Source of the DNA: JAHCIE01 sp034431435
GTDB lineage: Bacteria > Chloroflexota > Anaerolineae > Epilineales > JAHCIE01
DNA length: 36,189 nucleotides
NCBI GenBank assembly: GCA_034431435.1
Contig: DAOUDG010000017.1
Coordinates: 1-36,189, forward strand
Reading direction: 5' to 3'
Part shown: positions 7,716-16,479 of the stretch, piece by piece
Position numbering within the stretch: position 1 is the first letter of the stretch
Layout: each line of letters begins with the position of its first letter
Position numbers and translations under genes: made by a program
The notes under the pieces: generated by a model
Database searches by the model: none
Seen by the model: the letters and a program-made list of their open reading frames with translations, nothing else
What the model was told of the DNA's origin: nothing

Positions 7716-9614
7716 GTGGAGACCGTAGAGCGGGCTGCGCCTCGCTGTACCCCGATCGCCAATCGCCCATCCCTGTTCTCCCTTGTTCTCGCGCTCCTGC
7801 TGCTCCTTCTGATGGCGGTTCCCGCCGCCGCGCAGAGCGCGTGGACGCCGGTCGAGGCCGCGGCGCGGGGCGTGGGCTGGCTGCGCGTCGAGCATCGGTC
7901 GGTAGGTTTCGGCACAGTCGACGAGACGGTGGCCGCCCTGCACGCGCTAGGCGACGCGGGCATCGACCCGCGCGCCTGGACCGACCCGCGCGGCGTGACG
8001 CTGCTGGCCGCCCTGGCGCCTCAGGCCGAGGCCTTCGCCCGCCGCGACGCCGCCAGCGCTGGCCGCCTCGTGGCCGCTCTGGCGGCCGCCGGCCAGAACC
8101 CGCGCGCCCTGGCTGGGCTGAACCCGCTGGCCCTGCTGCAAAGCCACTACGACCTGGGGCGCGGCCTGTATGGCGGCGCGACCGCCACGCCCATCGATCA
8201 GGCTTGGGCAATCCTGGCCCTGGTGGCGGCGCGCGAGGAAGCGCCAACTCCCGTGGTCGAGAAGCTCCTGGCCTGGCAGCGCGACGATGGCGGGTGGGCC
8301 GGCCCCGGCGGCGCATCGGATGTGGAAACGACGGCCCTGGTGGCCTCGGCGCTGATTCGCGCGGGCGTGCCGCGCGACCGACCGGCCCTCGGCTGGGCCA
8401 CCGGCTTCCTGAGTCGGTCGCAGGTGGGGTCGGGGGGCTTCAGTCGTGACCCCCACTGCGGCTGCCTGCCCGACGCGCGCTCCACTGCCCGCGCAACCCA
8501 GGCCGTTCTGCTGCTCGGCCACGATCCGCTCTCCGGCGGCTGGAATCGGTCGGCCGGCTCGCCGGCCGACTGGCTGCGCCTGCGCCAGGACCTGGACGGG
8601 GGGATGACGCTGTTCGGGTTTGGGGCGGCCGACCCAACGAGCACCGCGTTGAGCATCTCAGCGCTGCTTGGTCGGCCGCCGGGCGCGCCGGCCGTCGCGC
8701 CGGCCGTTCGCTCCGGGGCCATGTGGCTGCGTAGCCGCCAGACGCCGGATGGCGGCTACGCCCCCGAAGGCAACGTCGCCGACGTGGAGTTGACTCTAGA
8801 AACGGTGTACGCCCTGGCGGGGGCGCACGCTCTGGACATACTCCCCGCAGCGGGCCACGCCTCGACCCTCGGCTACCTCGCAGCCCACGCCCCCCGTGCG
8901 ACAGCGCTCGACCTGGGGCGGCTGATCATCGCCGTCATTGCCCTCGACGGGAACCCACGCCAGCTGGGTGGCGATGACCTCGTGGCCCGCCTGGATGCCC
9001 TGTACAACCCGGCCAGTGGCGCTTACGGCTTGCGGGTTCCTGACCAGGCCTGGGCCTTGCTGGCTCTGGCGGCAACCCACCAGACGCCCCCAGCGGCGGC
9101 GGTAGCGCGGCTGGTCGGGCTACAAGCGTATGACGGGGGATGGGGGCCGGCGAGTACGGCGGACCCCGATACGGTCACGACGGCCCTGGCCGTCCAGGCA
9201 TTGGCGGCGGTAGGTGGGGGGGATACTGCGGTCGCCCATGCCCTGAACTACCTGCGCGGCCGCCAGCAACCCGATGGCGGCTTTGCCGCTGCCCTCGGTG
9301 TCAGAGGATCGTCGACGCGGGCAACGGCGGCCGCGATCCAGGCCTTGCGGGCCGCGGGCGAGGTCGCTGACGGGGCAGCCTGGACTCAGCATGCCCTGCC
9401 AACCGACGCCAGCCCGTTGATCGCCAACACGCCGCTCCGGGCCGTGCTGGGCTGGCAGGGCATGGATGGCGGCTTCCCCCTCCAGCCGGGTTTCGCCGAG
9501 GCGGACGCCCTGGCGACGGCCCAGGCGGTAGCCGCGCTCGGTGGCCGCCCGCAGCCCGTAGCCTTCTCCCTGGTAAGAATCTTCCTGCCCGCCGTTTCCC
9601 ATTCATATCCCTGA
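7716..9614 (+). CDS. Secreted prenyltransferase/squalene-cyclase-like repeat (alpha/alpha toroid) protein
   Basis: A 632-residue exported protein. The GTG start at 7716 lies three bases after the regulator's stop and has GGGGAG 6 bases upstream. A long N-region and a Leu-rich core (LVLALLLLLLMAVPAAAQS) form a signal peptide, probably cleaved after AAA. The mature part repeats helix pairs with a DGG turn (DDGGWAGPG, LDGGMTLF, PDGGYAPEG, YDGGWGPAS, PDGGFAAAL, MDGGFPLQP), typical of the squalene-cyclase/prenyltransferase fold. The DxDD acid motif of squalene-hopene cyclases is absent, so it is unlikely to be a cyclase; a binding or structural role is possible. It ends in RIFLPAVSHSYP, like the LP tail of the 32-1954 protein. 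Function unknown. Confidence 0.85.
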   Translation: METVERAAPRCTPIANRPSLFSLVLALLLLLLMAVPAAAQSAWTPVEAAARGVGWLRVEHRSVGFGTVDETVAALHALGDAGIDPRAWTDPRGVTLLAALAPQAEAFARRDAASAGRLVAALAAAGQNPRALAGLNPLALLQSHYDLGRGLYGGATATPIDQAWAILALVAAREEAPTPVVEKLLAWQRDDGGWAGPGGASDVETTALVASALIRAGVPRDRPALGWATGFLSRSQVGSGGFSRDPHCGCLPDARSTARATQAVLLLGHDPLSGGWNRSAGSPADWLRLRQDLDGGMTLFGFGAADPTSTALSISALLGRPPGAPAVAPAVRSGAMWLRSRQTPDGGYAPEGNVADVELTLETVYALAGAHALDILPAAGHASTLGYLAAHAPRATALDLGRLIIAVIALDGNPRQLGGDDLVARLDALYNPASGAYGLRVPDQAWALLALAATHQTPPAAAVARLVGLQAYDGGWGPASTADPDTVTTALAVQALAAVGGGDTAVAHALNYLRGRQQPDGGFAAALGVRGSSTRATAAAIQALRAAGEVADGAAWTQHALPTDASPLIANTPLRAVLGWQGMDGGFPLQPGFAEADALATAQAVAALGGRPQPVAFSLVRIFLPAVSHSYP

Positions 9615-9644
9615 CCCTTGCGTGGCCTAACGCATCGCGTCAGC

Positions 9645-9673
9645 TTGCCTCAGTCCACTGACCGGGGTATACT
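9645..9673 (+). promoter_or_regulatory. Sigma-70-like promoter of the rel operon
   Basis: TTGCCT (9645-9650), a 17-base spacer and TATACT (9668-9673). This is one of the best promoter matches in the window. Initiation near 9680 would give a leader of about 64 bases to the rel ATG. Confidence 0.65.
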
Positions 9674-9743
9674 GTCAACTCAAGGTTCGTGCTGCTGGCG
9701 CGAGGCGTCGGCCGCGAGCCTTTGCGGCAATTGGGGAGTTATT

Positions 9744-11945
9744 ATGCCGCAGACGCTCACACCCACCATCGACGAGCTGGTTGAGAAGGTCAACAGCTAT
9801 CTTCCCTCGCGCGACGGCACGGTCATCCGGCGCGCCTACGAAGTGGCTCGCGAGGCCCACGCGCTCCAGATGCGCAAAGATGGCTCGCCCTACATTGACC
9901 ACTGCCTGGCGACAGCCGATATTCTCGCCAATCTCGGCCTTGACCCTGATACGATTGCCGCCGGCCTCCTCCACGATGTCCTCGAAGATACCCCCATCAC
10001 CAAAGTGCAGCTACAAAGCGAGTTCGGTTCCGAGATTGCGGCGATGGTCGACGGCGTGACCAAGCTGTCGTCGCGCTTCGATCTCGCCGCCCTTAGGCAG
10101 AACGGCAACGCCACTTCGAACGGCGACGCGGCGGGGCTACCGCTCTCGACCGCCCAGGACTACCAGTCCGAGAACCTGCGCAAGATGTTCCTGGCGATGG
10201 CCAAGGACGTGCGGGTGGTGCTCATCAAGCTGGCCGACCGCCTGCACAACATGCGCACGCTGGGGGCGAAGGAAGGCCCCGCCCAGCGCCGCATCGCCCA
10301 GGAGACGATGGATATCTACGTACCCCTCGCCAACCGCCTGGGCATCTGGCAGTTGAAGTGGGAACTGGAGGACCTGGCTTTTCGCTATCTGGACCCGGAC
10401 AAGTACCGCGAGATTAGCCAGAAGCTCAAGACCGCTCAGGCCGAGCGCGAGAATCAGGTCAAGGTCATCATCAAGACGCTGGACCGGCGTTTGAGCAAAG
10501 AGGGCATCCAGGCCCAGATTACCGGGCGGCCCAAGCACATTGCCAGTATCTACCGCAAGATGATGCGCAAGAAGGTGCCCCTGGAAGAGGTGTACGACCT
10601 GTACGCGGTGCGTGTCCTGGTGGATAGCGAGCGCGATTGCTACTCGGTGCTGGGCATCGTCCACGGCCTGTGGTCGCCCGTGCCGGGTGAGTTCGACGAC
10701 TACATCGCCCGCCCCAAGGATAATCTCTATAAGTCGCTACACACGGCGGTCATCGGCCCCGATGGCAAGCCCTTCGAGGTCCAGATTCGCACCCACGAGA
10801 TGCACCAGGAGGCGGAATACGGTATCGCCGCCCACTGGCGCTACAAGGAGCAGGGCAAGGCGGATCCCAAGCTCGACGAGAAGATTGCCTGGTTACGCCA
10901 GATTCTCGACTGGCGGCGCGACGTGGACACGGCCACCGAGTACGTCGACGCTCTCAAGTCTGACGTGTTCCGCGACCAGGTGTACGTCTTCACCCCCAAG
11001 GGCGAGATTGTCGAGCTACCGGCCGGCTCCACGCCCATCGACTTCGCCTATCACATCCACTCGGCGGTCGGCGACCGCTGCCGGGGCGCGCTGGTCAACG
11101 GACGCATCGTGCCGCTGGACTACCAGCTCAAGACCGGCGAGCGGGTCGAGATTCTCACCCACAAGAACGGCACGCCGAGCCGCGACTGGCTCAACCCCAA
11201 CCTGGGCTACATCCGCACCGCCCGTGCCCGCGAGAAGATTCGCTCCTTCTTCCGCCGCCAGCTCCGCTCCGAGAACATTCGTCAGGGCCGCGAGATGATC
11301 GACAAGGAGCTCAAGCGGCTGGGGCTGGAGAAGACTTCCTACGAAGCCATCGCCAGGCTGTTCAAGATCGACAAGGCGGATGACTTCCTGGCGAAGGTCG
11401 GCGAGGGCGACATCAATCTGGTCCAGGTGGCCGCCCGCCTGGGCGAGACCACCAGGGACAAGGATGAGCCGCTGACCCTGCCGTCCGCCCTGCCCCAATC
11501 GACGTCGGCGGATGGCCTGACCATCGACGGCATCGGCAACCTGATGACGCGCACCGCCCGCTGCTGCAACCCGTTGCCGGGCGAGGAGGTGGTCGGCTTC
11601 ATCACGATGGGTCGTGGCCTGACGCTCCATCGGCCCGACTGCGCCCAGTTGGAGCGCATGGACCCCGCTCGCCTGGTGCGCGCCTACTGGCCCGCCAACG
11701 GCCAGCAGGTGAGCCAGATCGCCATCCGCGTCGTCGCCATCGACCGCCCCGGCCTGGTGCGTGACATCTCCGACGTCGTCGCTAAGGACAACATCAACAT
11801 GACGGCGGTCAGCACAGCCACCAACCCGCGCACGCGCATTGCCGTGGTGACGGCGGTGCTGGAGCTGACGGGCCTGTCGCAACTGAGCCGCGTCCTGGAC
11901 AAGATCGGCCGCCTGCCCAACGTGGTGGAGGCCAAGCGCGTGTAA
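9744..11945 (+). CDS. rel: Bifunctional (p)ppGpp synthetase/hydrolase, Rel/SpoT family
   Basis: Makes and degrades the alarmone (p)ppGpp in the stringent response. ATG 9744 is preceded by GGGGAG with a 5-base spacer, giving 733 residues, a normal Rel length. The N-terminal HD hydrolase domain has His53 and the HDVLED motif (77-82), so hydrolase activity is probably retained. The synthetase domain shows GRPKHIASIYRKM, YDLYAVRVLV, ARPKDNLYKSLHT and FEVQIRTHEMH. A TGS domain (VYVFTPKGEIVELPAGSTP) and a C-terminal ACT domain (IRVVAIDRPGLVRDIS) complete the long form; CCNPLPG marks the zinc-finger/RIS region. A short insertion of low-complexity residues lies near 115-135 in the HD domain. It is the first gene of a five-gene run, with nadE 12 bases downstream. 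Confidence 0.96.
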   Translation: MPQTLTPTIDELVEKVNSYLPSRDGTVIRRAYEVAREAHALQMRKDGSPYIDHCLATADILANLGLDPDTIAAGLLHDVLEDTPITKVQLQSEFGSEIAAMVDGVTKLSSRFDLAALRQNGNATSNGDAAGLPLSTAQDYQSENLRKMFLAMAKDVRVVLIKLADRLHNMRTLGAKEGPAQRRIAQETMDIYVPLANRLGIWQLKWELEDLAFRYLDPDKYREISQKLKTAQAERENQVKVIIKTLDRRLSKEGIQAQITGRPKHIASIYRKMMRKKVPLEEVYDLYAVRVLVDSERDCYSVLGIVHGLWSPVPGEFDDYIARPKDNLYKSLHTAVIGPDGKPFEVQIRTHEMHQEAEYGIAAHWRYKEQGKADPKLDEKIAWLRQILDWRRDVDTATEYVDALKSDVFRDQVYVFTPKGEIVELPAGSTPIDFAYHIHSAVGDRCRGALVNGRIVPLDYQLKTGERVEILTHKNGTPSRDWLNPNLGYIRTARAREKIRSFFRRQLRSENIRQGREMIDKELKRLGLEKTSYEAIARLFKIDKADDFLAKVGEGDINLVQVAARLGETTRDKDEPLTLPSALPQSTSADGLTIDGIGNLMTRTARCCNPLPGEEVVGFITMGRGLTLHRPDCAQLERMDPARLVRAYWPANGQQVSQIAIRVVAIDRPGLVRDISDVVAKDNINMTAVSTATNPRTRIAVVTAVLELTGLSQLSRVLDKIGRLPNVVEAKRV

Positions 11946-11957
11946 TAAGGGGAGACC

Positions 11958-13799
11958 ATGCTCGACGGCTACCACCTGGAAGAGCGCGCCATGCGCGAGC
12001 AGAGCCTGCGGCTGGCGCTGGCGCAGCTGAACCCGACGGTGGGTGACATCGACGGCAACGTGGCTCTCATCCGTCGCGGGCTGGCGCAGGCGCGGGCGGT
12101 CGGGGCGCAGATTGTCGCCTTCCCGGAGCTTGCCATCCCCGGCTACCCGCCGGAAGACCTGCTGATGAAGCCGGAGTTCATCCAGGCCAATCTGCACGCC
12201 CTCGAGTCCCTGCTACCCGATACACGCGGCCTGACCGCTATCATCGGCTTCGTCGACGCCCAGGACGACATCTTCAACGCCGCCGCTATCTGCCACGACG
12301 GCGCGCTGGCCGGCGTCTACCACAAGCGCTACCTGCCCAACTACAGCGTCTTCGACGAGGACCGCTACTTCCAGGCGGGCCTGTACAATCCCGTCTTCGT
12401 CGGCCACGGTGTCACGTTCGGCGTCACCATCTGTGAGGATATCTGGACGGCCACGACCCCCGCCGAGGTCCAGGCGTTGCTGGGTGGGGCGGAGTTGCTC
12501 ATCAACCTGTCGTCGTCGCCGTACTACATGGCGAAGGGGATCGGCCGCGAGCGCATGATTGCCACTCGCGCCGCCGACAACGTGGCCGTCGTCGCTTACT
12601 GCAACCTGGTGGGCGGCCAGGACGAGCTGATCTTCGACGGCGCGAGCCTGGTCTTCAACGCAGCGGGTGAGATGATTGCCCGCGGCAAGACGTTCGAGGA
12701 AGATTTCGTCGTCGTCGACATCGACATTGAGGACGTCTTCCGCCGCCGCCTCAAGGACCCGCGTCGCCGCAAGGAGAAGCTCGCCCACCTGAGCGACGCG
12801 CGCCTGGACGCGATTCATCTCAGCCCGCTGCCGGCCGCTCCGCGCCCGCCCCTGGACCATGCCCCCATCGCCGCCGCCCCCCGCGACGAGGCCGAGGTGT
12901 ATGGCGCGCTGTTGCTCGGCACGCGGGACTACGTGCGCAAGAACGGTTTCAAGCGCGTCTACATCGGGCTGTCGGGCGGCATCGACTCGGCGCTGACGGC
13001 GGCTATCGCCGTCGACGCGCTGGGCCAGGCGGCCGTAACCGGCGTCGCCATGCCGTCGCGCTACTCGTCGAGCCACAGCCTAGAGGACGCCCACGCCCTG
13101 GCCGCTAACCTGGGCATCGAGTGCCTGGACGTGCCTATCGATGCCGCCTTCCAGGGCTACCTGGACATGCTGGCGGGGGTGTTCGCAGGGACGGAGCCGA
13201 ACGTAGCCGAGGAGAACTTGCAGGCGCGCATTCGCGGCAACCTGCTCATGGCTCTCACCAACAAGTTCGGGGGCATGGTGCTGACGACGGGCAACAAGAG
13301 CGAGGTGTCCGTCGGCTATAGCACCCTGTACGGCGACATGGCGGGCGGCTTCACGCCCATCAAGGATATCTACAAGACCTATGTCTACCGCCTGGCGCGC
13401 TGGCGCAATGTCACCGCTGGCCGCATCCTCATCCCTGAGCGCAGCCTGACCAAGGCGCCCTCGGCCGAATTGCGCCCTAACCAGACCGACCAGGATAGCC
13501 TGCCGCCCTATGAGATGCTCGACCCCATCCTGGAAGCCTATGTGGAGGATGACCTGTCGCTGGACCAGATCGTGGCGTTGGGCTACGACCGCGCCACCGT
13601 CCAGCGCGTCATCCGCATGGTCAACGTCAACGAGTACAAGCGACGTCAGGCCCCGCCGGGCATCAAGATCACCGCCCGCGCCTTTGGCAAGGATCGCCGC
13701 CTGCCCATCACCAGCGGCTTTCGCGGCTGGAGCAACGGCGCGCGGGACGCGGAGCCGGCGGCCGCCTCCGCCAACGCGACGCCCACGGAGAAAGGATGA
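11958..13799 (+). CDS. nadE: Glutamine-dependent NAD+ synthetase
   Basis: Converts nicotinic acid adenine dinucleotide to NAD+ using ATP and glutamine. The N-terminal nitrilase-type glutaminase domain carries the catalytic triad Glu57 (AFPELAIPG), Lys123 (VYHKRYLP) and Cys159 (GVTICEDIW). The C-terminal synthetase domain has the PP-loop SGGIDSALTAA at about 339-349 and the TTGNKSEVSVGYSTLYGD segment. With 613 residues it has the fused two-domain form, so no separate amidotransferase is needed. ATG 11958 follows AAGGGGAG closely; the alternative ATG at 11991 has a weaker site. It lies 12 bases behind rel, and its stop overlaps the next start as ATGA. Confidence 0.96.
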   Translation: MLDGYHLEERAMREQSLRLALAQLNPTVGDIDGNVALIRRGLAQARAVGAQIVAFPELAIPGYPPEDLLMKPEFIQANLHALESLLPDTRGLTAIIGFVDAQDDIFNAAAICHDGALAGVYHKRYLPNYSVFDEDRYFQAGLYNPVFVGHGVTFGVTICEDIWTATTPAEVQALLGGAELLINLSSSPYYMAKGIGRERMIATRAADNVAVVAYCNLVGGQDELIFDGASLVFNAAGEMIARGKTFEEDFVVVDIDIEDVFRRRLKDPRRRKEKLAHLSDARLDAIHLSPLPAAPRPPLDHAPIAAAPRDEAEVYGALLLGTRDYVRKNGFKRVYIGLSGGIDSALTAAIAVDALGQAAVTGVAMPSRYSSSHSLEDAHALAANLGIECLDVPIDAAFQGYLDMLAGVFAGTEPNVAEENLQARIRGNLLMALTNKFGGMVLTTGNKSEVSVGYSTLYGDMAGGFTPIKDIYKTYVYRLARWRNVTAGRILIPERSLTKAPSAELRPNQTDQDSLPPYEMLDPILEAYVEDDLSLDQIVALGYDRATVQRVIRMVNVNEYKRRQAPPGIKITARAFGKDRRLPITSGFRGWSNGARDAEPAAASANATPTEKG

Positions 13800-15424
13800 C
13801 GGCCATCGTCGCTGGCGACGCTTCCTCGCGCGGCTCCATTGATGTTTTGCGCGAGATCGGCCGCGCCATCAACTCCGCCTGGGGGCTGGACAGTAGCCTT
13901 GAACTCGTCACACGGCGCACCGCCCAGTTGATGGGTATGGACTCGTGCTCCATCTATCTGCTCAGCGGTGACCGCCTCACCCTTCAGGCATCCACTGGCC
14001 TGGACCGCGCCGCCCTGGGGCGCGGCTCGCTGCGTGTCGGCGAGGGGCTGACCGGCTGGGCCGTCGCCCACGGTCAGCCGGTCGCCTCGTCGGACGCCGC
14101 CAGTGACCCGCGCTTCCAGTACGTCCCCGGCACCCGCGAGGAGCGCTTCCAGTCGCTGCTGGCTCTGCCGCTCATCAACCAGAGCCACATCGTCGGCGCG
14201 ATCAATGTCCAGACTCAGGCGCGCCACGAGTTCAGCCAGGCCGAGATCGACCTGCTGACCCTCATCGGCGACCTGGCGGCGGGGGCATTGGAAAAGGCGA
14301 TTCTCACCGAGCGGCTGCAACGCCAGGTCCAGGAGCTGACCGCCGTCCAGGAGGTGAGCCAGGCGATCACCTCGTCCCTATACCTGGAGGAGATGCTGGG
14401 TCTCATCGTCGAGCTGACAGCCAAGACTATGAACGTCCATTCGGCGTCTCTGGTCCTGTTCGACCAGCCTGAGGGCGAGCTGGTTATCCACGCCCGCCCC
14501 AACCTGAGCGCGGAGTACCAACGCCGCCCCCACCGCGCGCCGGGCGAGGGCATTGCTGGCGTGGTGGCCGCGACGCGGCGGCCGGTCATTGTCGCCGACG
14601 TGCGCGCCGACCCGCGCTTCCGCGACCCGGAGCGGGCGCGGCGCGAGGGGCTATGCTCCCTGCTGGCTGTGCCGCTGGTAGTGCGTGACCGGGTGCGCGG
14701 CGTCCTGCGCTGCTACACCCAGGAGCCTCACGCCTTCAGTGACACCGAAGTGGCGCTGCTGTCAACCCTGGCGAACCAGACGGCGCTCGCCATCGAGAAC
14801 GCGCACCTGTCGGTGCGCGCTGCCGTCGTCCAGGAGATGCATCACCGCGTCAAGAACAACCTGCAAACCGTTGCCATGCTGTTGCGCTTGCAGCTGAGCG
14901 ACCCCAAGGCCGCCGCGGCGCGTCCCGCCCTGCAAGAAAGCATCAACCGCATCCTCAGCATTGCCGAGGTCCACGAGATTCTGGCCGGGGCGTCGCTGGG
15001 GATGGTGGACGTGCGCGCTCTGGCCGAGCGAGTGTCGCACGCCGTCAGCCGCAACATGCTGCGCCCCGATCAGCGGGTGGAGATTACCGTTGGTGGCGAC
15101 GCGCCCAGCCTGCCATCCCAGCCGGCCACGTCCCTGGCCCTGGTTGTCGCCGAACTGGTGCAGAACAGCCTGGAACATGGGCTGGTCGGGCGCAACGCGG
15201 GTCACATCCACATCGACATTCGCGAGACACCCGCCGCCGTGACCCTGGTGGTCACTGACGACGGGCACGGTCTGCCCCCCGACTTCGACGCGGCCGTGCA
15301 GGCCAATCTTGGTATCCAGATCATCCGCACCCTGATCGAGGAAGATCTCGGGGGCACGTTCCGCTACGCGACGGGCGCGTCGGGCGGGACCGCGGCCACG
15401 TTGACCATTCCACGAGGAGGGTGA
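13796..15424 (+). CDS. GAF-GAF sensor histidine kinase (HisKA_2 type)
   Basis: A 542-residue kinase without membrane segments, so a cytoplasmic sensor. Two GAF domains lie at about 15-165 and 180-340 (each with the LLALPLI / LLAVPLVV core strand). The dimerisation/phosphoacceptor region is of HisKA_2 type, MHHRVKNNLQTV, with His350 the likely phosphorylated residue. The ATPase domain shows ELVQNSLEHG (N box) and DDGHGLP (G1 box). This kinase type commonly pairs with ANTAR regulators, and one follows five bases later. The start overlaps the nadE stop (ATGA), implying coupled translation. The GAF ligand cannot be told from the sequence. Confidence 0.93.
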   Translation: MTAIVAGDASSRGSIDVLREIGRAINSAWGLDSSLELVTRRTAQLMGMDSCSIYLLSGDRLTLQASTGLDRAALGRGSLRVGEGLTGWAVAHGQPVASSDAASDPRFQYVPGTREERFQSLLALPLINQSHIVGAINVQTQARHEFSQAEIDLLTLIGDLAAGALEKAILTERLQRQVQELTAVQEVSQAITSSLYLEEMLGLIVELTAKTMNVHSASLVLFDQPEGELVIHARPNLSAEYQRRPHRAPGEGIAGVVAATRRPVIVADVRADPRFRDPERARREGLCSLLAVPLVVRDRVRGVLRCYTQEPHAFSDTEVALLSTLANQTALAIENAHLSVRAAVVQEMHHRVKNNLQTVAMLLRLQLSDPKAAAARPALQESINRILSIAEVHEILAGASLGMVDVRALAERVSHAVSRNMLRPDQRVEITVGGDAPSLPSQPATSLALVVAELVQNSLEHGLVGRNAGHIHIDIRETPAAVTLVVTDDGHGLPPDFDAAVQANLGIQIIRTLIEEDLGGTFRYATGASGGTAATLTIPRGG

Positions 15425-15429
15425 GCGCT

Positions 15430-16020
15430 ATGGGTCTCCGTATTTTGATCGCCGACGACGAGGCTGTGATTCGCATGGGCCTGCGCGCCATGCTGGCCGA
15501 CCTGGGCCACGTGGTGGTGGGCGCCGCGCGCGACGGCCAACAGGCCGTGGAGATGGCGCGCAGCACGCGCCCCGACCTGGCTATCCTGGATATCCAGATG
15601 CCCCACCTGGACGGCCTGGACACGGCGGCCGCCATCTGGCACGAGCAGCCCATCCCGATTGTGCTGCTGACGGCGTACACCGATCGCCCCTACCTTGACC
15701 GCGCCCGCGAGGGGGCCATCCTGGGCTACCTGACCAAGCCCGTCAAAGAGAGTGACATCGCGCCGACTCTGGCCGTGGCGCAGGCGCGCTTCGGCGAGCA
15801 TATGGCCCTGCTGGCTGAGCAGGACGCGCTGCGCGACGCCGAGCAGACGCGTACCCTGGTCGACCAGGCCAAGGCGAAGCTGATGCGGGAACGCGACATG
15901 ACGGAGCCGGAGGCCTTCAAGCACATCCACTACACGAGCCGCCGCGAGCGGCGCACCATGCGCCAGGTCGCCGAGGAGATTCTCGCCGCCGACGCCGCGC
16001 CGTCGGGACCGGCGTCGTGA
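15430..16020 (+). CDS. Response regulator with RNA-binding ANTAR domain
   Basis: A 196-residue regulator that would act on RNA as an antiterminator rather than on DNA. The receiver domain has Asp9-Asp10, phospho-acceptor Asp54 in LAILDIQMP, Thr81 and Lys103 in YLTKPV. A helical linker follows (about 115-140), then the ANTAR domain at about 140-190 (AKAKLMRERDMTEPEAFKHI, then RRTMRQVAEEIL). ATG 15430 is chosen because GGAGG ends nine bases upstream; the earlier GTG at 15421 directly abuts that GGAGG. It is the probable partner of the kinase just before it, as in EutW-EutV-type pairs. Its RNA targets are not evident in this window. Confidence 0.93.
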   Translation: MGLRILIADDEAVIRMGLRAMLADLGHVVVGAARDGQQAVEMARSTRPDLAILDIQMPHLDGLDTAAAIWHEQPIPIVLLTAYTDRPYLDRAREGAILGYLTKPVKESDIAPTLAVAQARFGEHMALLAEQDALRDAEQTRTLVDQAKAKLMRERDMTEPEAFKHIHYTSRRERRTMRQVAEEILAADAAPSGPAS

Positions 16021-16451
16021 CGAGCATGAACGCCATCCCGTGGTGGGTCTATGCCTTGCTGTCCGCCTTGTTTGCTGCCCTGACTACCATCTTCGCCAAG
16101 CTCGGCATGCAGGATATCAGCTCGACTCTCGGCACGGCCGTCCGAACGGTCGTCGTCCTCGTTCTTGCCTGGCTGATCGTCTTCGGCAAGCAGGAGGCGG
16201 GCCAGATGGCGACCTTCACGACCCACACCTGGCTGATGCTGATTTTATCCGGCGTGGCGACGGGGCTATCCTGGCTGGCCTACTTTCGCGCGCTACAAAT
16301 TGGCCCGACGGCCTTCGTGGCCGCCGTGGACAAGAGCAGCATCATCCTGATAATGATTCTGGCCGCGCTATTTCTGGGGGAGCCGCTGACATGGCGCGGC
16401 GTGCTGGGCATCGGCCTGATCGCCGTCGGCACGCTGGTGTTGATTCGATAG
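16017..16451 (+). CDS. Half-size EamA/DMT-family membrane transporter
   Basis: A 144-residue inner-membrane protein with about five hydrophobic helices and a single EamA unit (ALFAALTTIFAKLGM ... AFVAAVDKSSIILIMILAALFLGEP). Most EamA transporters have two units in about 300 residues, so this one probably works as a dimer. Many one-unit EamA proteins of this length exist. The GTG start overlaps the regulator's stop (GTGA); an ATG nine bases on is an alternative. It ends the plus-strand operon and faces the Wzt gene with a 28-base gap and no obvious terminator. The substrate is unknown. Confidence 0.85.
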   Translation: MTSMNAIPWWVYALLSALFAALTTIFAKLGMQDISSTLGTAVRTVVVLVLAWLIVFGKQEAGQMATFTTHTWLMLILSGVATGLSWLAYFRALQIGPTAFVAAVDKSSIILIMILAALFLGEPLTWRGVLGIGLIAVGTLVLIR

Positions 16452-16479
16452 GCGGGGCTGCGGGAAACGATGACATCCC

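Noticed and set aside
7716..9614. Squalene-hopene cyclase
   Set aside because: It has a signal peptide and lacks the DxDD acid motif; only the repeat fold is shared.
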